Shown: in pieces, positions 47,534-57,038 of the stretch | Numbering within the stretch: position 1 is the first letter of the stretch | How the letters are laid out: every line of letters starts with the position of its first letter | From: Mycobacterium yunnanensis | Lineage (GTDB): Bacteria; Actinomycetota; Actinomycetes; Mycobacteriales; Mycobacteriaceae | DNA length: 64,000 bases | Assembly: GCF_025823185.1 (NCBI RefSeq) | Contig: NZ_JACKVK010000004.1 | Span: 124,001-188,000, forward strand | Reading direction: 5' to 3' | Translations under genes and position numbers: made by a program | The notes under the pieces: generated by a model | The model's database searches: none | What the model was told of the DNA's origin: nothing | What the model saw: the letters and a program-made list of their open reading frames with translations, nothing else

Positions 47534-48549
47534 CCAGCACGATGCGCGCCAGTGTGATGACCGGCGTGGGCACACTCGTGATCGAAGACCGACCGGTTCC
47601 GACGCCGGGGGCCCACGAGGTCCTCGTCGAGGTCGCCGCCGTCGGGGTGTGTGGTTCCGACGTGCACTACTACCGCCACGGGCGCATCGGCGACTTCGTC
47701 GTCGACGAGCCCATGATCCTGGGGCACGAACTGTCCGGCCGCATCACCGCGGTCGGCGACGGGGTCGACCCGACCCGGGTCGGGCAGCGGGTGGCCGTGG
47801 AACCGCAGCACCCGTGCCGACGGTGCAAGCAGTGCACCGCAGGCCGGTACAACCTGTGCCCGTACATGGAGTTCTACGCCACCCCGCCGATCGACGGCGC
47901 GTTCTGCCGTTACGTCGTGATCGACTCCGAATTCGCGCATCCCGTACCGGATTCCATGTCCGACGAAGCCGCCGCGCTGCTGGAGCCGCTGTCGGTCGCG
48001 GTGACGACGATGCGCAAGGCGCACGTCGCGCCGGGCACCTCGGTGCTCATCGCCGGTGCCGGACCCATCGGCGTCATTTGCGCGCAGACCGCACGCGCGT
48101 TCGGCGCCGCCCGCATAGTGGTGTCCGATCCGCTCGAGTCGCGCCGCGAGGCGGTGCTCGAGTTCGGTGCTACCGAGGTCGTCGATCCCATGGTCGACGA
48201 CGTCGCCGCGCTGGACCCTCAGGTCGACGCGTTCATCGACGCCAGTGGTGCCGCGCCGGCGGTCGTCAGCGGCATCAAGGCGGTCGGTCCGGCCGGCTAC
48301 GTCGTGCTGGTCGGCATGGGCTCCGGTGACTACCCGCTGCCGATCGGGCACATCCAGAACATGGAGATCAACGTGACCGGTGTGTTCCGCTACACCGACA
48401 CCTGGCCTGCCGCAATCCATCTGGTGACCTCGGGCGCGGTCGACCTGGACGGCATGGTGACCGGGCGCTACGACCTCGAGCACGTCGGCGAGGCCCTCGA
48501 CAGCGACACCGACCCGGCCAGCCTCAAGTCCATCGTCGTCCCGAAGTGA
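47530..48549 (+). CDS. Zinc-dependent polyol dehydrogenase (xylitol/L-iditol type)
   Basis: 339 residues of the medium-chain dehydrogenase family. Catalytic zinc ligands are in VCGSDVHYYRHG and ILGHELSG; the structural zinc site is HPCRRCKQCTAGRYNLC. The cofactor fold carries LIAGAGPIGVICAQTARAFG with VVSDPLESRR, an Asp that favours NAD. GGHIQNMEINVTGVFRYTDT-like sequence is typical of sorbitol/xylitol dehydrogenases. GTG 47530 overlaps the epimerase stop; ATG 47542 is an alternative. It would oxidise a polyol to a ketose. Confidence 0.88.
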   Translation: MTSTMRASVMTGVGTLVIEDRPVPTPGAHEVLVEVAAVGVCGSDVHYYRHGRIGDFVVDEPMILGHELSGRITAVGDGVDPTRVGQRVAVEPQHPCRRCKQCTAGRYNLCPYMEFYATPPIDGAFCRYVVIDSEFAHPVPDSMSDEAAALLEPLSVAVTTMRKAHVAPGTSVLIAGAGPIGVICAQTARAFGAARIVVSDPLESRREAVLEFGATEVVDPMVDDVAALDPQVDAFIDASGAAPAVVSGIKAVGPAGYVVLVGMGSGDYPLPIGHIQNMEINVTGVFRYTDTWPAAIHLVTSGAVDLDGMVTGRYDLEHVGEALDSDTDPASLKSIVVPK

Positions 48550-48563
48550 AGGACAGTTCTCTC

Positions 48564-49331
48564 GTGACCAAGCGTTCTCCATTCGACCTGACCGGGCGCA
48601 CCGCCCTGGTGACCGGCGGCAACCAGGGCCTCGGACGTGCGTTCGCCTTCGGCCTGGCCGACGCGGGTGCCACCGTCGCCATCGCCGGTCGCAGCGCCGA
48701 ACGCAACGACCAGGTCGTCGCCGAAGCCGCCGCCGAAGGCCACACGATGCACCCCATCACCGCCGACATCACCAAGTCGGCCGACGTGGAACGCATGACC
48801 GCCGAGGCGATCGAGGCGCTCGGACACGTCGACGTGCTGGTCAACAACGCCGGCACCTGCTACCACGCCGAGTCCTGGGACGTCACCGAGCAGCAGTGGG
48901 ACGACGTGTTCGACCTGAACGTCAAGGCGCTGTGGGCCTGCTCCCTGGCCGTCGGAGCCCACATGCGCGAGCGCGGATCCGGTTCGGTGGTCAACATCGG
49001 GTCGATGTCGGGGCTCATCGTGAACCGTCCGCAGATGCAACCCGCGTACAACGCGTCCAAGGCGGCGGTACACCACCTCACCAAATCGCTTGCCGCCGAA
49101 TGGGGCCCGTTGAACATTCGAGTCAACGCGGTGGCCCCGGGCTACTGCAAGACTGAGATGGCGCCGGTGGACCGGCCCGATCTGAAGCGCTACTGGATCG
49201 ACGACGCCCCGCAGCAGCGGTACGCGATGCCCGAGGAGATCGCGCCGAGCGTGGTATTCCTGGCCAGTGACGCCGCGTCGTTCATCACCGGGTCGGTGTT
49301 GGTCGCCGACGGCGGGTACACCGCATGGTGA
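48564..49331 (+). CDS. SDR-family oxidoreductase (gluconate/polyol dehydrogenase-like)
   Basis: 255 residues. FDLTGRTALVTGGNQGLGRA, NNAG, catalytic YNASK and VFLASDAASFITGSVLVADG are canonical. The GTG at 48564 has AGGA 10 bases upstream and gives the usual distance to the Rossmann motif; GTG 48546, overlapping the previous stop, would add six residues. It resembles gluconate 5-dehydrogenase and L-threitol/xylitol-type SDRs. One of four dehydrogenases in the locus, probably with a distinct stereospecificity. Confidence 0.86.
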   Translation: MTKRSPFDLTGRTALVTGGNQGLGRAFAFGLADAGATVAIAGRSAERNDQVVAEAAAEGHTMHPITADITKSADVERMTAEAIEALGHVDVLVNNAGTCYHAESWDVTEQQWDDVFDLNVKALWACSLAVGAHMRERGSGSVVNIGSMSGLIVNRPQMQPAYNASKAAVHHLTKSLAAEWGPLNIRVNAVAPGYCKTEMAPVDRPDLKRYWIDDAPQQRYAMPEEIAPSVVFLASDAASFITGSVLVADGGYTAW

Positions 49332-50383
49332 GCCCGGTGGCCCCCGGCGTGAATCGGCGCGTCGTCGTCAACGCGATCGACGACGTCGTCTTCGAGACCG
49401 TGACCGAAACCGGTCCCGCGGCAGGCGAGGTGCGCATTCGCGGCACCGTCGTCGGCATCTGCGGATCCGACACGCACGCCGCGTGCGGGCACCACCCGTT
49501 CATCGACCTGCCCTATCGACCCGGCCACGAGGTCATCGGTGTCGTCGACGCGGTGGGCGACGGTGTCGAGGATTCGTGGGTCGGAACCCGCGTCGTCGTC
49601 GAGCCCAACCTCGCCTGCGGGCACTGCACGCAGTGTCGTGCCGGCCGGTACAACATCTGCCGGGAACTCCTGGTGCTGGGGTGCCAGACCCCCGGTGGGC
49701 TGGCCGACAGCTTCACCGTTGCCGTCGACCGGGTGATCGCCCTGGACCCCGAGCTCGACGACGACCGCGCGATCCTCATCGAACCGTTGGCCACGCCGGT
49801 GCACGCCGTGCGCCGCGCCGGCGAGACGGTGGGCGATCTGCGCGACCGTCCGGTCGTAGTGATCGGCGCAGGCCCGATCGGACTGTTCGTCCTGTTGGCG
49901 CTGCGCGACGCGGGCGCGAAGGTCGTCGTGGCCGATCTGCTGGACTCCAAGCGCGAGCGCGCCGAACGTCTCGGCGCCGCAGGCACGTTCGACCCCACGG
50001 CCCCGGACGCGGTCTCCTCCGCGCTGGCGCTGCTCGGCGGACCCGCCGCGGTGGTCGTCGACTGCGTGGCCAGGGAGAGTTCGGTGGCCCAGGCGATCGA
50101 ACTGGTCGACAAGGGCGGGGCCGTCATGGTCGTCGGCGTGGCGGCGGGTGCCGTGCCGGTGCGGTTGGATCTCATCCAGGATCGCGAGATCGCCCTCATC
50201 GGCAGTCTGATGTACGTCCGCGAGGATTACCTCGCCGCAATGGACCTGCTGGCCTCCGGTGCCGTCCCCGTCGACGAGATCATCACGGCGAGATACGAGT
50301 TCGAGCAGTCTGCCGAGGCGTTCAGTGCTTCGATGGACCCGGAGAACGTCAAGGTGCTCGTCCAATTGGGAAGTAGATCATGA
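49325..50383 (+). CDS. Second zinc-dependent alcohol dehydrogenase
   Basis: 352 residues. Catalytic zinc site ICGSDTHAACGHH with RPGHEVIG, structural cysteines NLACGHCTQCRAGRYNIC and Rossmann VVIGAGPIGLFVLLALRDAG with VADLLDSKRE. It is distant from the other zinc enzyme and resembles threonine/erythritol-type dehydrogenases. ATG 49325 overlaps the upstream SDR by seven bases; GTG 49328 is an alternative. Its stop overlaps the ABC ATPase start (ATGA). Confidence 0.87.
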   Translation: MVSPVAPGVNRRVVVNAIDDVVFETVTETGPAAGEVRIRGTVVGICGSDTHAACGHHPFIDLPYRPGHEVIGVVDAVGDGVEDSWVGTRVVVEPNLACGHCTQCRAGRYNICRELLVLGCQTPGGLADSFTVAVDRVIALDPELDDDRAILIEPLATPVHAVRRAGETVGDLRDRPVVVIGAGPIGLFVLLALRDAGAKVVVADLLDSKRERAERLGAAGTFDPTAPDAVSSALALLGGPAAVVVDCVARESSVAQAIELVDKGGAVMVVGVAAGAVPVRLDLIQDREIALIGSLMYVREDYLAAMDLLASGAVPVDEIITARYEFEQSAEAFSASMDPENVKVLVQLGSRS

Positions 50384-51921
50384 GTTCAGCCATCCTCGAA
50401 TGTGCCGAGATCACCAAGAGTTTCGGTGGGGTCCCGGTTCTGAAGGGCATCACGTTGGACCTGCAGCCGGGGACGGTCACCGCCCTGGCCGGGGAGAACG
50501 GTGCAGGCAAGTCGACGCTGATGAAGATCGTCAGCGGCCAGTACAGCGCCGACGGCGGATCGGTGACGGTGTCGGGAAACGCTCTGGTTCCTGGGAACCC
50601 GCGTGATGCCGTCCGGCACGGCGTGGCGATCGTCCCGCAGGAGCTGGCGTCCATCGAGGACATGACGGTCTACGAGAACCTGTTCGTCGGACGCGAGATC
50701 AAGGCCGGACCGTTTCTGAACCGCAAGGCGATGATCGGCGAGGCGAAGGAAGCGTTGGCGGTCTTCGGCGTCGACATCTCGCCGACCGCGCGCATGGGTA
50801 GCCTGCCCGTCGGCCTGCGGCAGATCGTCGAGATCGTGAAGGCCGCCCGCACCGGTGCGCAGGTCGTGATGCTCGACGAGCCGACCTCCGCCATCTCCGA
50901 ACGCGAGGTCGAGGGCCTGTACGGCATCGTGCGGCGGCTGCGCGAACACGGCGTCGCGATGGTGTACACCACGCACAAGATGGCCGAGATCCGCGCGATC
51001 GCCGACCGCGTCGTGGTGCTTCGCGACGGCGGGCTGATCCTGGACAAGCCTCTCGCCGACGTCTCCGACGACGACATCGTGACCGCCATGATCGGCCGGG
51101 AACTCGACGCGCTGTTCCCCGAACGGGTGGCACCGAAGACCGACGCCGTGCTCGAAGTGCGCGACCTCCACGTCGACGGTGCCTCCGAGCCCGTGTCGTT
51201 CTCGGTGGGTTCTGGGGAGATCGTCGGTCTGGCCGGTTTGGTCGGGGCGGGGCGAACTGAGCTGCTGGAGGCCATCTTCGGAGCTCGGCACACCAGCTCC
51301 GGTGAGGTCGTCGTGCGCGGCAAGTCGGTCAAGCGCAACTCCCCGGCAGCGGCGATCACCGCGGGAATGGCGATGGTGCCCGAGGATCGCAAGATCAACG
51401 GCGTCGTGCTGTCCATGAGCGTCCTCGACAACGGATCGCTGCCAAGACTGTCGTCGTTCAGCGTTGCCGGATGGTTGCGTGGCAAGACCCGCACCAGCGC
51501 CGTGTCCGAGGTGATGAAGTCCGTCCGGTTGCGTAGCAGCGGGATGGGCCAACTCGTCGGCACGCTCTCGGGCGGCAACCAGCAGAAGGTGGTGCTGGCA
51601 CGCTGGCTGACCGGTGACGTCAACGTACTGCTGCTCGACGAGCCCACCCGCGGGGTGGACGTCGGGGCGCGCAGCGAGATCTACCGCATCATCACCGAAT
51701 TCGCCGAAGCAGGTATGGCGGTGCTGATGGCGTCGTCGGACATGCCGGAGATCATCGGACTGTCCCATCGCGCGTTCGTCATGCGCGAGGGCCGATTCGT
51801 CGGCGAGCTCGACCGCGACGCCCTCGACCATCCGGCGGTGCAGGAATCCGTGTTCCGGATGGCGACTGCGCTCGACGGACCCACACACGTCCCACATCCC
51901 GACCCGGAGGAAGAATCGTGA
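50380..51921 (+). CDS. Sugar ABC transporter ATP-binding protein (RbsA/XylG type)
   Basis: 513 residues with two ABC cassettes in one chain. The first has Walker A GENGAGKST at 38-46, VMLDEPTSAISEREVEGLYG and switch histidine YTTHK. The second has the usual degenerate P-loop VGLAGLVGAGRTELLEAIFG, LSGGNQQKVVLARWL and VLLLDEPTRGVDVGARSE. It drives uptake through the permease next door. Overlaps at both ends with neighbours show the transporter belongs to the catabolic operon. Confidence 0.95.
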   Translation: MSSAILECAEITKSFGGVPVLKGITLDLQPGTVTALAGENGAGKSTLMKIVSGQYSADGGSVTVSGNALVPGNPRDAVRHGVAIVPQELASIEDMTVYENLFVGREIKAGPFLNRKAMIGEAKEALAVFGVDISPTARMGSLPVGLRQIVEIVKAARTGAQVVMLDEPTSAISEREVEGLYGIVRRLREHGVAMVYTTHKMAEIRAIADRVVVLRDGGLILDKPLADVSDDDIVTAMIGRELDALFPERVAPKTDAVLEVRDLHVDGASEPVSFSVGSGEIVGLAGLVGAGRTELLEAIFGARHTSSGEVVVRGKSVKRNSPAAAITAGMAMVPEDRKINGVVLSMSVLDNGSLPRLSSFSVAGWLRGKTRTSAVSEVMKSVRLRSSGMGQLVGTLSGGNQQKVVLARWLTGDVNVLLLDEPTRGVDVGARSEIYRIITEFAEAGMAVLMASSDMPEIIGLSHRAFVMREGRFVGELDRDALDHPAVQESVFRMATALDGPTHVPHPDPEEES

Positions 51922-52955
51922 CCACCCCAGTCGACACCGACACGACCCCGGAGCCGTCAGGCACACCGGTCGTCACGTCGCCGATCACGGGGGAGCCCGT
52001 GCGGCTGTTCTCCCGCGAGTGGATCGGCGGCATCGCCCTGCGCTACTCGATGGTCATCATCATGCTGTTGGTGATCGCCTACTTCAGCTACCGCAGTGCG
52101 CGTTTCGGCACCGTGGACAACCTGCTCACCATCCTGGTGGCGGCCGCTCCGTTCGCGCTGATCGCACTGGGGCAGACCTTGGTCGTGCTGACCGGTGGCA
52201 TCGACCTGTCGGTCGGCTCGGTGATCGCGGTGTCCGCCATGGCGGGTGCGGCGACCGCGAAGGCCAACCCGGGTCAGGTCTGGATGACCGTGGGCGTGGC
52301 CATGCTCGTCGGTCTGGCGGTCGGATCGCTGAACGGAATCATGGTGTCGCGCATCAACGTGCCACCGTTCATCGCGACCCTGGGTACGTTGACGGCGGGG
52401 TCGGGTCTGGCCTACGTCATCGGCGGCGGCGCACCCATCAACGGTCTGCCCGCCGAGTTCGGTTCCATCGCCAACACCAAGATCATGGGTCTGACCATCC
52501 CCGTGCTGGTCATGATCATCGGCATCATCGTGTTGGCCGTCGTCATGAAGCGGACCACGTACGGCATGCGCGTGTACGCCGTCGGCGGCAACCGCAACGC
52601 CGCCGAGATCGCCGGCATCAACGCCAAGAACGTGTTGTTCAGCGTGTACGCCCTGTCCGGTCTGCTGGCGGGGATCTCCGGGGTCATGCTGGCCTCCCGC
52701 GTCATCTCGGGGCCGCCCAACCTGGGCCAGGGCTACGAGCTCGACGCCATCGCCGCGGTCGTCATCGGTGGCGCCAGCCTGATGGGCGGTCGGGGCACCA
52801 TCTGGGGAACGGTGCTGGGCCTGTTCATCATTCAGACGCTGAACAACGGTTTGGACATCCTCGTCGTGCCGGCGTACTGGCAGGACGTGATCAAGGGGGT
52901 GCTGATCGTCGCAGCGGTTGCCGTCGACGTGTGGTCCACCCGTCGGCGAACGTGA
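51918..52955 (+). CDS. Sugar ABC transporter permease (RbsC type)
   Basis: 345 residues from GTG, with about ten hydrophobic helices. [60 protein letters not shown] and [20 protein letters not shown] are family signatures. It forms the membrane channel as a homodimer. It is 46 bases upstream of the first binding protein gene. Confidence 0.95.
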   Translation: MTTPVDTDTTPEPSGTPVVTSPITGEPVRLFSREWIGGIALRYSMVIIMLLVIAYFSYRSARFGTVDNLLTILVAAAPFALIALGQTLVVLTGGIDLSVGSVIAVSAMAGAATAKANPGQVWMTVGVAMLVGLAVGSLNGIMVSRINVPPFIATLGTLTAGSGLAYVIGGGAPINGLPAEFGSIANTKIMGLTIPVLVMIIGIIVLAVVMKRTTYGMRVYAVGGNRNAAEIAGINAKNVLFSVYALSGLLAGISGVMLASRVISGPPNLGQGYELDAIAAVVIGGASLMGGRGTIWGTVLGLFIIQTLNNGLDILVVPAYWQDVIKGVLIVAAVAVDVWSTRRRT

Positions 52956-53001
52956 TCCATCCCCGTCAACCGATCGACCCAACGAAGAAGAGAGAGAACA
53001 G

Positions 53002-54051
53002 ATGAGACTGACAACGAAGTTCGTCGCCATCGCCTCGGCAGGGGCACTGGCGTTGGGCATGACCGCGTGCGGCGCGGGGGACACCGAGTCCAAGAGCGGC
53101 AAGACGCGGATCGGCGTCTCGGTGTACGACATGAGCTCGTTCATCACCGCGGGCAAGGAGGGGATGGACCAGTACGCCAAGGACAACGACATCGAATTGG
53201 TCTGGAACTCGGCCAATCTCGACGTCTCCACCCAGGCCAACCAGGTCGACCAGATGATCAACCAGGGCGTCGCCGCGATCATCGTGGTTCCCGTGCAAGC
53301 CGATTCGCTTGCCCCGCAGGTGGCCTCGGCCAAGGCCAAGGGTATCCCGCTCGTCCCGGTCAACGCCGCGCTGAACAGCAAGGACATCGCCGCCAACGTC
53401 CAGCCCGACGACGTCAAGGCCGGTGAGCAGGAAATGCAGATGATGGCCGACAAGCTCGGCGGCAAGGGCAACATCGTCGTGCTGCAGGGTCCGCTCGGCC
53501 AGTCCGGTGAACTGGACCGCACCAAGGGCATTCAGAACGTCCTCGCCAAGTACCCGGACATCAAGGTGCTGGCGATGGACACCGCCAACTGGAAGCGCGA
53601 CGAAGCCGTCAACAAGACGAAGAACTGGATCTCCGGTTTCGGACCGCAGATCACCGGGGTGGTCGCCGAGAACGACGACATGGGTCTCGGTGCGCTGCAA
53701 GCGTTGAAGGAAGCCGGGCGCACCGGGGTGCCGATCGTGGGCATCGACGGCATCGAGGACGGTCTCAACGCCGTCAAGAGCGGCGAGTTCATCGGCACGT
53801 CGCTGCAGAACGGCACCGTCGAACTGTCCGCGGGCCTGGCCGTGGCCAATGCGCTGGCCAAGAAGGAACAGGTCAACACCAACCCGGTCTACATCATGCC
53901 GGCGATCACCCAGGCGAACGTCGACGTGGCCATCGAGCACGTCGTCACCAAGCGCGCCGACTTCCTGGCCGGTCTCTCGGAACTGACCAAGAAGAACCTC
54001 GAGACGGGCGACATCGCCTACGAGGGCATCCCGGGCCAGAAGCAGCCCTGA
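53002..54051 (+). CDS. Sugar/polyol ABC transporter binding lipoprotein, copy 1
   Basis: 349 residues. Lipoprotein signal [20 protein letters not shown] with lipobox TAC before GAGD, then a periplasmic-binding type I fold of the RbsB class: [53 protein letters not shown] and [21 protein letters not shown] 53002 has GAAGAGAGAG upstream. Tandem binding proteins of this kind in M. smegmatis were characterised with polyols such as D-threitol and xylitol, which suggests a C4-C5 polyol here. It is a close paralogue of the next gene. Confidence 0.93.
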   Translation: MRLTTKFVAIASAGALALGMTACGAGDTESKSGKTRIGVSVYDMSSFITAGKEGMDQYAKDNDIELVWNSANLDVSTQANQVDQMINQGVAAIIVVPVQADSLAPQVASAKAKGIPLVPVNAALNSKDIAANVQPDDVKAGEQEMQMMADKLGGKGNIVVLQGPLGQSGELDRTKGIQNVLAKYPDIKVLAMDTANWKRDEAVNKTKNWISGFGPQITGVVAENDDMGLGALQALKEAGRTGVPIVGIDGIEDGLNAVKSGEFIGTSLQNGTVELSAGLAVANALAKKEQVNTNPVYIMPAITQANVDVAIEHVVTKRADFLAGLSELTKKNLETGDIAYEGIPGQKQP

Positions 54052-54090
54052 ACCAACCACTCCACCGATCACAGAAGAGAAAGCGAATAG

Positions 54091-55140
54091 ATGAGACTGA
54101 CCACCAAGTTGGGCGTCGTGGCCTCGGCAGGCCTGCTGGCACTGGGCATGACCGCCTGTGGGGCGGGTGACACCGACGCCAACAGCGGCACCACCAAGAT
54201 CGGTGTCACGGTGTACGACATGAGCTCGTTCATCACCGCGGGCAAGGAGGGCATGGACACCTATGCCAAGGCCAACAACATCGAGTTGGTGTGGAACTCG
54301 GCCAACAACGACGTGTCCACCCAGGCCAGCCAGGTCGACTCCCTGATCAACCAGGGTGTCAAGGCCATCATCGTCGTTCCGGTGCAAGCGGATTCGCTCG
54401 GGCCGCAGATCGCGTCGGCGAAGGCCAAGAACATTCCGTTGCTGGCCGTCAACGCCGCACTCGACAGCCCGGACCTCGCGGGCAACGTGCAGCCCGACGA
54501 CGTGGCAGCCGGTGCCCAGGAGATGCAGATGATGGCCGACCGCCTCGGCGGCAAGGGCAACATCGTCATCCTGCAGGGCCCGCTGGGTGGCTCCGGTGAG
54601 ATCAACCGCGGCAAGGGCATCGACCAGGTGCTGGCCAAGTACCCGGACATCAAGGTCCTGGCCAAGGACACCGCCAACTGGAAGCGTGACGAAGCGGTCA
54701 ACAAGATGAAGAACTGGATCTCCAGCTTCGGACCGCAGATCAACGGCGTCGTATCCCAGAACGACGACATGGGCCTGGGTGCACTTCAGGCGCTGAAGGA
54801 AGCCAACCGCACCGACGTCCCCATCGTCGGCATCGACGGCATCGAGGACGGCCTCAACGCCGTCAAGAGCGGCGAATTCATCGGCACCTCACTGCAAAAC
54901 GGCACCGTGGAGCTGTCCGCGGGCCTGGCCGTGGCCAACGCGCTGGTCAAGGGCGAAGAGGTCAACAAGGCGCCGGTCTACGTGATGCCCGCCATCACCA
55001 AGGACAACGTCGACGTCGCGATCCAGCACGTCGTCACCGAGCGGCAGAAGTTCCTCGACGGACTGGGCGAGCTGACGGCCCAGAACCTCAAGACCGGCGA
55101 CATCGCCTACGAGGGCATTCCGGGACAGAAGCAGCCGTAG
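54091..55140 (+). CDS. Sugar/polyol ABC transporter binding lipoprotein, copy 2
   Basis: Also 349 residues, with the same signal ([10 protein letters not shown]) and about four residues in five identical to copy 1 by eye. Shared blocks include [29 protein letters not shown] and [20 protein letters not shown]. Differences near likely ligand loops ([15 protein letters not shown] versus [16 protein letters not shown] versus [11 protein letters not shown]) may set different specificity. It has its own AGAAGAGAAAG before the ATG and ends 14 bases before a terminator, closing the operon. Confidence 0.93.
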   Translation: MRLTTKLGVVASAGLLALGMTACGAGDTDANSGTTKIGVTVYDMSSFITAGKEGMDTYAKANNIELVWNSANNDVSTQASQVDSLINQGVKAIIVVPVQADSLGPQIASAKAKNIPLLAVNAALDSPDLAGNVQPDDVAAGAQEMQMMADRLGGKGNIVILQGPLGGSGEINRGKGIDQVLAKYPDIKVLAKDTANWKRDEAVNKMKNWISSFGPQINGVVSQNDDMGLGALQALKEANRTDVPIVGIDGIEDGLNAVKSGEFIGTSLQNGTVELSAGLAVANALVKGEEVNKAPVYVMPAITKDNVDVAIQHVVTERQKFLDGLGELTAQNLKTGDIAYEGIPGQKQP

Positions 55141-55147
55141 CACGCAG

Positions 55148-55192
55148 CGACGAGACGGGGCCGGCCACACACGTGGCCGGCCCCGTTCGTCG
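55148..55192 (+). terminator. Terminator of the polyol operon
   Basis: ACGGGGCCGGCCAC (55155-55168), loop ACAC, and GTGGCCGGCCCCGT (55173-55186) form a perfect 14-bp stem, extended by CGACGA/TCGTCG with a one-base bulge. Only a short pyrimidine tail follows. Confidence 0.75.
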
Positions 55193-55233
55193 TCCGCCGA
55201 TGAGTTCGGTCGGCCGTCGTGGTCTGATTCGAC

Positions 55234-55587
55234 ATGACCTTCCAACACGTGCTCGCCGTCGTCCCCGTCACCACCCTGGGCGCGGCGAAGGACTTCTACG
55301 AGAAGCTGTTCGGCCGCGCACCGGACAACGAACCCATGCCGGTGCTCGCCGAATGGCAGGTGGTACCCGGCGGCTGGCTGCAGGTCTTCGTCGACTCCGA
55401 GCGCGCTGGCTCCGGCCTGGTGAACTTCGCCGTGGACGACATCGCGGCCCACGTCGCCGAGGCCGAGGATCGCGGGCTGGAGCCCGGTGACGTCGAGGTC
55501 GTGAACAAGGGCGTCGAGTTGGCGACGCTGACGGACCCAGACGGCAACCTGATCCGCCTCATCGGCAACTTCCGCGTGGAGTACTGA
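55234..55587 (+). CDS. VOC (glyoxalase/bleomycin-resistance)-fold protein
   Basis: 117 residues forming one betaalphabetabetabeta pair: MTFQHVLAVVPVTTLGAAKD, FYEKLFGRAPDNEPMPVLAE, VELATLTDPDGNLIRLIGNF. The conserved DPDGNLI ending is typical. A metal-binding role is likely but the substrate is not known. It is a single gene after the terminator, 67 bases before the symporter gene. Confidence 0.87.
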   Translation: MTFQHVLAVVPVTTLGAAKDFYEKLFGRAPDNEPMPVLAEWQVVPGGWLQVFVDSERAGSGLVNFAVDDIAAHVAEAEDRGLEPGDVEVVNKGVELATLTDPDGNLIRLIGNFRVEY

Positions 55588-55654
55588 CTCCTTCGTAGCG
55601 TCGCCGTTACGCGCGTCTCATCGTCACGACACGTGGTCGACGTATCCATTGTCG

Positions 55655-57031
<1,377 letters not shown>

Positions 57032-57038
57032 CGTGTCG

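Noticed and set aside
46585..48582. A 665-codon open frame opposite the kinase, epimerase and dehydrogenase genes
   Set aside because: It crosses several genes of the coupled operon and has no recognisable motif.
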